From Candidatus Methylomirabilota bacterium (GTDB taxonomy: Bacteria; Methylomirabilota; Methylomirabilia; Methylomirabilales; 2-02-FULL-66-22), in assembly GCA_016180655.1 (NCBI GenBank), contig JACPAT010000243.1, positions 1 through 32,408 of the forward strand: 32,408 bases of DNA. Reading direction: 5' to 3'. Of the stretch, positions 9,006-20,016 are shown piece by piece. Made by a program: the position numbers and the translations under genes. Position 1 is the stretch's first letter. Each line of letters opens with the position of its first letter. The notes beneath the pieces were generated by a model. The model was not told the origin of the DNA. It saw only the letters and a list, made by a program, of their open reading frames with translations, and ran no database searches.

Positions 9006-9989
9006 ATGACCAAACGCTATGAGCCGCTGGACCCCCGGAAGGTGAAGACGTATCCGCTGGCCGCGCGGCCGAGCAAGGTCTCGGTGGCGGATGTGGCGCA
9101 CGCCTGGCAGGCCGGCGGGAGCTTTCGGCGCTACCTCGAATCGTTGCCGAACCAGCTGGCGGTGCAGAGCTTCCGGGAAATCGTGGCGGCCGTCCTGGCG
9201 GCGCGGCGGCGCGGCAAGCCCGTGATCCTGGGGATGGGAGCCCACGTCATCAAGGTGGGGCTCTCGCCGATCCTGGTGGACCTGCTGGAGCGAAGGCTCG
9301 TGACGGCCGTGGCCATGAATGGGGCGGGGGCCGTTCACGACTTCGAGCTGGCCTATGCCGGCATCACTTCGGAGGATGTGGAAGCCCAACTAGCCGAGGG
9401 CGAGTTTGGCATGGCGGAGGAGACCGGCCGGGTCATCAACGAGGCGGTGGCGGAGGGGGTGGGGCGCGGATGCGGCTTCGGCCGGGCGCTGGGGGAGCGG
9501 CTCCTGACCATGCGGCCGCCCCACCTTGCCCAGAGCATCTTCGCGGCGTGCGCGCGGCTGGATCGGCCCTGCACGGTGCACGTGGCCCTGGGCACCGACA
9601 TCGTCCACATGCACCCGAGCTGCAACGGGGCGGCGGTGGGCGAGGCCACGCAGCGGGACTTCCGTCTCCTGGCGGCCGTGGTGGCCGACCTGGGCGATGG
9701 GGGGGTGTACCTCAACGTCGGCTCGGCCGTGCTCCTGCCCGAGGTGTTTCTCAAGGCGCTCACGCTGGCCCGGAACCTCGGTCACCGGGTCCGGGACTTC
9801 GTGACGGTCAACCTCGATTTCATCCAGCACTACCGTCCCACGGAGAACGTGGTGCGCCGTCCGGTGGCGCAGGGGGGCAAGGGGTATGCCCTGACCGGCC
9901 ACCACGAGCTTTTGGTGCCGCTGCTGGCGGCCGCGCTGATTGAGGGCGTGGAGGAGCCGAGAGCCGAGAGCCGAGAGCCGAGAGAATGA
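9006..9989 (+). CDS. conserved hypothetical protein, possibly deoxyhypusine synthase-like
   Basis: Intact 327 aa ORF; KPVILGMGAHVIKVGLSPILVDLLERRLVTAVAMNGAGAVHDFELAYAG and VALGTDIVHMHP suggest a deoxyhypusine synthase-type fold. Family is recalled, not searched. The last ~10 residues are encoded by a 7-nt-period repeat. Confidence 0.5.
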   Translation: MTKRYEPLDPRKVKTYPLAARPSKVSVADVAHAWQAGGSFRRYLESLPNQLAVQSFREIVAAVLAARRRGKPVILGMGAHVIKVGLSPILVDLLERRLVTAVAMNGAGAVHDFELAYAGITSEDVEAQLAEGEFGMAEETGRVINEAVAEGVGRGCGFGRALGERLLTMRPPHLAQSIFAACARLDRPCTVHVALGTDIVHMHPSCNGAAVGEATQRDFRLLAAVVADLGDGGVYLNVGSAVLLPEVFLKALTLARNLGHRVRDFVTVNLDFIQHYRPTENVVRRPVAQGGKGYALTGHHELLVPLLAAALIEGVEEPRAESREPRE

Positions 9990-10000
9990 CGACAGGGACA

Positions 10001-10030
10001 GGGACAGCGATCGGATCTCCTCGCTGTCCC
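10001..10030. repeat. perfect 10-bp inverted repeat upstream of rfaE2
   Basis: GGGACAGCGA (10001-10010) and TCGCTGTCCC (10021-10030), 10 nt loop. Confidence 0.8.
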
Positions 10031-10075
10031 CACCCAGAGGGTACCCGGATATCGCTGTCGGATTCGTGAAGGCTG

Positions 10076-10594
10076 ATGGCTATCCCAACGCGAGCAATCC
10101 GCAAGGTCAGGTCCCTCCGTGCCGTAGTCCGTGCCGTGCGCACGGCGCGGGCGGCCGGGAAGCGGGTCGTCTTCACGAATGGCTGTTTCGACCTGCTTCA
10201 CCGGGGGCACATCCGTTACCTGGAGCGGGCACGGGCCCTGGGGGACCTCTTGGTGGTGGCGGTGAACAGTGATGCGTCGGTCCGGCGGCTCAAGGGGGCC
10301 GGCCGTCCGGTGGTCCCCGCCGACCAGCGTGCCGAGGTGCTGGCGGCCCTGGCGGCGGTGGACCTGGTCCTGACCTTCGACGATTTGGATCCGGGCCGGG
10401 TCATCCGAGCCGTGCGGCCGGCCGTCCTGGTCAAGGGAGGCGACTGGTCCGCGGACCGGATCGTCGGCGCGGACTACGTCCGGAAAATCGGCGGGAAGGT
10501 GCGCAGTCTCCCGTACGTCAAGGGAGCCTCCACCTCGGCGTTGATCCGTCGCCTGGTCTCTGGGGGGCGCCGTCACCCATCAGCGTCGCCATGA
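10076..10594 (+). CDS. rfaE2: D-glycero-beta-D-manno-heptose 1-phosphate adenylyltransferase
   Basis: [69 protein letters not shown]. Confidence 0.93.
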   Translation: MAIPTRAIRKVRSLRAVVRAVRTARAAGKRVVFTNGCFDLLHRGHIRYLERARALGDLLVVAVNSDASVRRLKGAGRPVVPADQRAEVLAALAAVDLVLTFDDLDPGRVIRAVRPAVLVKGGDWSADRIVGADYVRKIGGKVRSLPYVKGASTSALIRRLVSGGRRHPSASP

Positions 10595-10659
10595 ACGACG
10601 CAAGCCCATGCTTCGCCGGCGCACACCCCGCGCGGCCCTCCTCCCCAAGGCTGAGCGCC

Positions 10660-10843
10660 TGTGAAAAATTCCCCCAAGCGCGAACAGCCGGTTCCCGTAC
10701 GGTCGGATCTTCTGATGTCGCCGTTCGAGCAAATCCCCCCAACCCCCCTTTATCAAAGGGGGGCGAGGGGGGATTTCGCGGGGCTGACGGCCGTGAACAG
10801 CTTTGACGTACACCGCCTGCAACCCACTTGGGATTCTTTCACA
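10660..10843. repeat. nested foldback element upstream of mfd
   Basis: Outer imperfect arms TGTGAAAAATTCCCCCAAG (10660-10678) and CTTGGGATTCTTTCACA (10827-10843). Inner near-perfect palindrome AAATCCCCCCAACCCCCCTTT (10731-10751) / AAAGGGGGGCGAGGGGGGATTT (from 10755). Confidence 0.75.
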
Positions 10844-10889
10844 AGCTCTGAGGGCTGACGGCTGAACGCCAGCCACCACTTCCCCGATC

Positions 10890-14336
<3,447 letters not shown>

Positions 14337-14377
14337 CGTTGTCGGCCCTGCCGGCAGCACACAGGGCAAGTCTTCAA

Positions 14378-14484
14378 ACAATATCGAATGTCGAATAGCG
14401 AATGACGAATTTCGAAGGAGAGCTGTTCCTGGAGCCGCTTTCCCTGGGGTTCGTCATTCGACATTTGTTGTTCGATATTCGACT
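14378..14484. repeat. copy 1 of a ~105-bp inverted-repeat element
   Basis: Left arm AATATCGAATGTCGAATAGCGAATGACGAATTTCGAA, ~33 nt loop, right arm TTCGTCATTCGACATTTGTTGTTCGATATTCGAC. Confidence 0.85.
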
Positions 14485-14517
14485 TTTCAAATGAGAGTGA
14501 GAAGAAGGAGCGACTAA

Positions 14518-15315
14518 GTGCACAGCATGATATGGATGCGCCTCCTCGTGGCCGCAGGATCCGCTCTGGCGCTGGCCGCGTGCGGAAAAGAGGGCGGCCA
14601 GGCCCAGGGCCCGGTGGTCCTGAAGGTGAACGAGCGGTCGTACACGGCGGCCGACCTGGAGCGGGAGATCACCCAGGAACTCCGGCGGGCGCCGCGGGAG
14701 ATGCAGCAGCTCCTGGCCAGCAAGGATGGCCAGAAGCAGTTCCTGGACCGGCTGGTGCGCCGGGAACTCCTCCTCCAAGAGGCGGAGACGCGGAAGATCG
14801 GCGACGAGTTCTCGGGCGAATCGATTCGGGCCCGGCACATCCTGGTCAAGACCGAGGAGGAGGCCAAGCAGATCCTGGAGCGCCTGGCCAAGAAGGAGCC
14901 GTTCGAGGAATTGGCCAGGACGCTCTCCAAGGATAGCGGCACGGCCAGCAAGGGGGGTGACCTGGAGTACTTCCGGCGGGAAGAGATGCTCCCCGAGTTC
15001 GCCAAGGCCGCCTTCGCCCTGAAGCCGGGTGAGGTGAGCGGGGCGGTGAAGACCCCCTTCGGCTATCACATCATCAAGCTGGTGGATCGGAAGAAGGGCC
15101 AGCCCACCACCTATGAGCAGGTCAAGGAGCAGCTCCGTCGGCGCCTCTTCGACGAGCGGCAGAACCAGCGGTTCCAGGAATGGATCAAGGGCCTGGAATC
15201 CGCGGCCCAGATCATCCGGGACGACTCCCTGCTCCCCGTGGGCAAGCCGATGCCTGGCATTCCGGGCCCATCCGGCGCGCCGGCCGGGGATGGGAAGGGC
15301 GGGGGCAAGCTGTGA
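14518..15315 (+). CDS. parvulin-type peptidyl-prolyl cis-trans isomerase, predicted lipoprotein
   Basis: Lipobox ALAACGK; IRARHILVKTEEEAKQILERL, SGTASKGGDLEYFRREEMLPEF, VKTPFGYHIIKLVDRK. Confidence 0.93.
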   Translation: MHSMIWMRLLVAAGSALALAACGKEGGQAQGPVVLKVNERSYTAADLEREITQELRRAPREMQQLLASKDGQKQFLDRLVRRELLLQEAETRKIGDEFSGESIRARHILVKTEEEAKQILERLAKKEPFEELARTLSKDSGTASKGGDLEYFRREEMLPEFAKAAFALKPGEVSGAVKTPFGYHIIKLVDRKKGQPTTYEQVKEQLRRRLFDERQNQRFQEWIKGLESAAQIIRDDSLLPVGKPMPGIPGPSGAPAGDGKGGGKL

Positions 15316-16370
15316 GGCGGACCGTGCGAGGGGTGTGGCGGGGCGCCGGGCTCACCCTGGCCGCGGCCCTCCTGACGGGCACGCTCCCGGCCGGGACGGC
15401 CTCCGGGGCCAGCCAGCCCGCGGGACCACCCGCCGGGGGAATGGTCCTGGATCGCGTGGTCGCCGTGGTCAATGACGAGGCGGTCACGCTCAGCGAGATC
15501 CAGGAGGAAGGCCAGCCGGTGGTCCGCAGGATCTTCCAGGATTTCGTCGGCGAGGAGCGAGATCGGCGCCTGGAGGAGGCCCAGAAGCGGCTGCTGGATG
15601 ATTTAATCGACCGCCGGCTGATGTACCAGGTGGCGAAGCGCGAGGGGATGTTGCCGTCGGCGGCCGAGGTCACCGGGGCCATCGACGAGCTGAAACGGAA
15701 CAACAATGTGACCGACGATGCCCAGTTCCGCGCGCTGCTCCGGGCCGAGGGCCTCACCCTGGAGCAGGTCCGCCGGAACGTCGAGGAGCGCCTGGCCATC
15801 GGCCGCCTCCTGGCCCGGCAGATCCGCTCGGCGATCATCCTCAACGAAGACGAGCTGGTGCAGTCCTACCAGTCGAACCCGGACAAGTACAAGCGCGAGC
15901 CGTCAGCGGAGATCCGCCACATCCTGATCCCCATCCCGCCGGGGGGAGACGAGGCGGCGGCCCGCGCCCGGGCCGAGGAGGCCCGGGCCAAGATCCAGGC
16001 CGGGGCGGATTTCGCCGAGGTGGCCCGCCAGTATGCCGACGGCGCCCCGGGGACGGCAGGCGGCGAACCGATGACCGTCCACCGCGGGGAACTGGCCCCG
16101 GAGATCGAGGCCGCCGCCTTCGGCCAGCCCGCAGGGGGGGTGAGCCCGCTCGTCCGGACGGAGTCGGGATGGCACATCATCAAGGTGGACCGGGTCCAGG
16201 CGGAGCCGGTGGCGCCCTACGCCGAGGTGCGGGAAGCCATCCGCGATCAACTCTTCCAAGAGAAGTTCGAGGCCAAACGGAAAGACTGGCTGGCGAGCCT
16301 GCGAGCCCGGGCCTTCATCCAGGTGCTGGTGCGGGCGGAGGACCTGGGGGTCGAAGCCAAGAAGCCGTAG
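15312..16370 (+). CDS. SurA-like peptidyl-prolyl isomerase / periplasmic chaperone
   Basis: GTG start overlapping the previous stop (GTGA); signal peptide; LDRVVAVVNDEAVTLSEIQEEG; parvulin domain IRHILIPIPPGGDEAAARARAEEARAKIQAGADFAEVARQYADG. Confidence 0.9.
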   Translation: MRRTVRGVWRGAGLTLAAALLTGTLPAGTASGASQPAGPPAGGMVLDRVVAVVNDEAVTLSEIQEEGQPVVRRIFQDFVGEERDRRLEEAQKRLLDDLIDRRLMYQVAKREGMLPSAAEVTGAIDELKRNNNVTDDAQFRALLRAEGLTLEQVRRNVEERLAIGRLLARQIRSAIILNEDELVQSYQSNPDKYKREPSAEIRHILIPIPPGGDEAAARARAEEARAKIQAGADFAEVARQYADGAPGTAGGEPMTVHRGELAPEIEAAAFGQPAGGVSPLVRTESGWHIIKVDRVQAEPVAPYAEVREAIRDQLFQEKFEAKRKDWLASLRARAFIQVLVRAEDLGVEAKKP

Positions 16371-16656
16371 GGCCTCGCGACCCGAGTCAGAGCAGCAGGA
16401 GGGACCGGCAACTCCTTCGTCACCACCACGCGCACACTCGCCCCTCTAGTAGCGCTTCACGAGCGATCTCGTGCCACGCCGTTATTAAGAAAGCCTCCCG
16501 GCACGCAAGTCACCCCCTGGCCGCATTTTCCCTGTACGAGACTCTGCCGAAAACCACTTGTCTTTCCAAAGTCGACCGTGATATTCAGCGTTCATCTTGA
16601 GTGACCCTCGTCCGGCGGGAGATCCTCCGAAGCAACAATCTGCGGGGACCGGGCTT

Positions 16657-16743
16657 ATGGGCAAGGCAGATGGCAACGAACAGCCCGCCACCCAAGCGGC
16701 CGGCCACCGGTCTCGGCTCCGGGAGCGGTTCCGATTGAGCTGA
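16657..16743 (+). pseudogene. RadC-like N-terminal fragment
   Basis: MGKADGNEQPATQAAGHRSRLRERFRLS* resembles the RadC N-terminal GHRxRLRERF motif, then stops. Confidence 0.5.
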
Positions 16744-16840
16744 CCGCTACGCTTCTGGAACGGAACCGAGAGCTACACGCGATTCTGGAGAACCTCCATA
16801 GCATGCTGGGCAACGGCAACGACGAAGGCAAAGAGACATC

Positions 16841-18206
16841 ATGAATCTGGCTCGGCTCCTCTCGCAGGGCGAATCAGAGACCGTCGAATTCAAAGCGTCC
16901 TTCAACGATGAAGCGCTTGAGACAATTGGCGCCTTTGCCAACGCCGCGGGAGGCTCGTTGCTCATCGGTGTTGAGCCTACGGGAGCAGTCCCCGGAGTTT
17001 CCGTCGGCAAGAAGACCTTGGAAGATTGGGCAAATCGCATCCAGGAGGCTACCGACCCCCGCCTGCAGCCTTCCATGACCAAAGTGGAGCACAACGGGAA
17101 AATGATTAGTGATCATCGAGGTGCAGTCGGCGGCGGCCGGACCGGTGAGTGTTCGCGGACGATTCTTTAGGCGTGTCGGGCGGACAAACCAGCGCATGAG
17201 TCATGAGGAGATCGTTCAGCGACTGCTGAATGCATCCGGTTTGAGCTGGGACGCATCGGTCGAGCCGCAGGCAACCTGGGAGGACTTGGACAAGGGCCGG
17301 ATTCGGGACTATGTTGCCGTAATCCGTCAGACGGGCCGGAGGCCGATTCCTGCGAGAGCGTCGGAACGCGGGGTGCTGCAAAAGCTCGATCTCTTGGCGG
17401 GCGCAAGACCCACGCGGGCCGCGCTCCTCCTGTTCGGGAAGACGCCCACCCGGTTCTATCCTTCGGCGTTTGTCAAGCTGGGCCGGTTTCGCTCCCCCAC
17501 GCTCATCGTGGATGACCGCCAAGTCTCCGGAACGCTGCTGAACCAGGTCGAGGAAACGATGGCCTGGCTCCGTGAGCGGCTCCAGACCCGCTTCGAGGTC
17601 ACCGGCAGGCCGCAGCGGGAGGTGATCTGGGAATATCCGCTGGAGGCGGTGCGCGAAGCGGTCGTGAATGCGGTCTGCCACCGCGATTACCTGAGTACCG
17701 GACACGTTCAGGTCCGCCTCCACGATGATCGTCTGGAAATTTGGAATCCTGGCGGCCTGCTTGCGCCGCTCAAGCCGGCGGACCTTCTGCGCGACCATGA
17801 CTCGATCCCGCGAAACCCAAAGATCGCCGCAGCCTTCTTCTTCGCCGGGCTGGTCGAGCAGTGGGGAACCGGAACCATCCGCATGGCGGCTGCGCTGAAG
17901 GAAGCCGGGCACTCCGCTCCGGAATTCGATGCTGGGACGGCAGGCCGCTTTCGAGTCATTCTGCGGGAGGGGCCAACCATCAAGGCGCGTTTGCAAGAGA
18001 TGGGGCTGAATAATCGCCAACTCCAGCTCATCGCATACGTCCGGGAGCATGGCAAGATTACAAACCGGGCTTATCGCGAGCTGACCGGCCTGTCTGATGA
18101 GGCCGCGCGCAAGGAAATCGCGGGGTTACTCGATCTTGGCATTCTTGAGCAAGTCGGCAAGGGACGCAGTACGGCCTATGTCCTGAAGAAACGAGTTGGC
18201 GATTAG
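16841..18206 (+). pseudogene. AlbA_2 (Schlafen-like) DNA-binding / HATPase_c_4 protein, split by a frameshift
   Basis: ORF 16841-17170 (ESETVEFKASFNDEALETIGAFANAAGGSLLIGV) continues in another frame as ORF 17109-18206 (ALREAVVNAVCHRDY-type motif AVREAVVNAVCHRDYLSTGHVQVRLHDDRLEIWNPGGL). One extra base near 17108 accounts for the split. Confidence 0.85.
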
Positions 18207-18262
18207 TTGGCGATTCCGAAGAACGGAGAAATCGCCGATGGACGCCTTCGGAGGCTCTTCGT

Positions 18263-18905
18263 TTGGCCCCTGAAACACCTTCCCCCTCCAATGCTGGCAC
18301 ACAGGCCACCCAGGGCCCATGGAGTCTTCCCTCTGGATGGGAATGGGTTCCGCTTGGCATTGTTTGCACCATCAATCCTGCTAGACCACGGTTACGGCGC
18401 CCGCCTGATGCGCCAACCTCGTTCCTACCGATGTCGGGAGTTGACGAGCTCCACGGAAGGATCAGCGGCTTGGAAGTGAGACCCTATAGTGAGGTCATGC
18501 GCGGCTTCACCTACTTCGAGGAGGGCGATGTTCTGTTCGCCAAGATCACACCTTCCATGCAGAACGGGAAGTGTGCGGTGGCTCGCAGACTTGAAGGGGG
18601 TATTGGATTCGGGTCAACCGAGTTCCACGTGTTGCGGCCCGGACAACGGGTGATGAGCGACTGGATTCATCGTTTCCTTCGCCGGCTGACCTTTCGTAAG
18701 AATGCGAGAACGCACTTTCGCGGCGCGGTCGGCCAACCGCGAGTCCCAGACGAATTCGTGACCGCTTCACTTGTCCCGGTCTCCTCTGATCGATGAGATC
18801 GCGTCCCACCTGGACGAGATGCGGCGCCTGCAGGAGCGGGACCGCGAATGCCTGGACCAACTCGAACAGGCAATCCTCGAGATTGCATTTCGAGGCGAGC
18901 TCTGA
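18263..18905 (+). pseudogene. type I restriction specificity subunit (HsdS) remnant, single TRD plus terminal coiled coil, frameshifted
   Basis: LPSGWEWVPLG...EEGDVLFAKITPSMQNGKCAVA...GAVGQPRVPDEFV, then in another frame PLIDEIASHLDEMRRLQERDRECLDQLEQAILEIAFRGEL*. Confidence 0.8.
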
Positions 18906-19024
18906 GAATTCAAAGAGGCCGTGCGGTGTGTGATCCGGGAAGTAAATCCAGGCCGTGCGGTGGAGCGTGCGCAACGCGAACCTGAAACATTCCGAAGACA
19001 GGGGACGACTGGTCGGGATCGCGG

Positions 19025-19795
19025 GTGAGCGGGGAGCGCATGGAAACGACGTGGGTCGCGGTGGCGGGGGCGTTCCTGGTGGCGAGCTACGTTAAGGGGA
19101 CCACGGGGATGGGGTTCCCGCTCATCGCCACGCCCATGGTCGCCCTGCTGGTGGACATCCGGACCACCTATGCCCTCCTCCTCATGCCCAACATTCTGAT
19201 GGATGCGCTGCAGATCGCGCGCGGCGAGCTGCCCTGGGCGCTCTGGCGGCGTCTCGCCCCCCTCCTGGCGGCCACCGTGGTGGGGGTGTTCCTGGGGACC
19301 AAGATCCTGGTCACGGTCCCGGAGCGCGCCATCCTCCTGGCGCTGGCCGCCATGATCCTCCTGTTCCTGGCCTCCAGCCGGATGCGCGTGGGCCTGCGGG
19401 TCCCGCCGGGGTGGGAGCCGTGGCTCGGGCCCCTCACCGGCCTCGTCGGCGGGGTCCTCAACGGCGTGACGAACGTCTTCAGCCCCATCGCCACGATCTA
19501 CCTCCTGGCGCTCCAGTTCCAGAAGCGGGACTTCGTCAAGGGCCTGGCCTCGATCTTCCTGGCCGCCAAGCTGAGCCAGCTCGCCGCCATCGCGCGCTGG
19601 GGCCTCTACACCCCGCCGATTTTGCAGTGGTCGGCCGCCCTTACGGTGATCGCCCTGGCGGCCTTCTGGGTCGGCCTGATGACGCAGGATCGCGTCCGCC
19701 AGGAGACCTTCACGCGCCTCCTCCGGTTCCTGCTCGCCGCCATGGCCCTCTTCTTCATCTACCGGGGGCTGTTCGTCGGCACCCCCCCTCACTGA
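19025..19795 (+). CDS. sulfite exporter TauE/SafE family protein
   Basis: 256 aa; SYVKGTTGMGFPLIATPMVALLVDIRTTYALLLMPNILMDALQ, GPLTGLVGGVLNGVTNVFSPIATIYLLAL. Confidence 0.88.
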   Translation: MSGERMETTWVAVAGAFLVASYVKGTTGMGFPLIATPMVALLVDIRTTYALLLMPNILMDALQIARGELPWALWRRLAPLLAATVVGVFLGTKILVTVPERAILLALAAMILLFLASSRMRVGLRVPPGWEPWLGPLTGLVGGVLNGVTNVFSPIATIYLLALQFQKRDFVKGLASIFLAAKLSQLAAIARWGLYTPPILQWSAALTVIALAAFWVGLMTQDRVRQETFTRLLRFLLAAMALFFIYRGLFVGTPPH

Positions 19796-19974
19796 ACCCG
19801 CCCGAATTCGCGTTCCGCAATTACGCAAGCCTGGCCGCAAGCCACGTCGGCCTGGGCGAGATGCGCTTCGAATTGAGAGCGACGATGGGGGTCGAGGAAC
19901 CGGTAGGACGTGCGCAGGAAGCGGCGGTACTGCTCGATCAGGTGCCGAACAGCCAGGGGGATGTTGGGCTTCAC
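19789..19974 (-). pseudogene. truncated N-terminus of a DEAD/DEAH-box helicase-like protein
   Basis: MKPNIPLAVRHLIEQYRRFLRTSYRFLDPHRRSQFEAHLAQADV resembles the N-terminal leader of COG1205-type helicases (recalled); similarity ends at the direct-repeat junction. Confidence 0.45.
19817..19836 (+). repeat. 20-bp direct repeat, copy 1
   Basis: GCAATTACGCAAGCCTGGCC, identical to 22641-22660. Confidence 0.95.
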
Positions 19975-20016
19975 GTCAGGCCCCCCTCGGCTACCACCCA
20001 GGACCCAACACCGGGC

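Noticed and set aside
16169-16600. 143-aa plus-strand ORF after surA, and antisense ORF 16485-16691, as real genes
   Set aside because: The first overlaps surA out of frame; neither tail could be assigned to any family.
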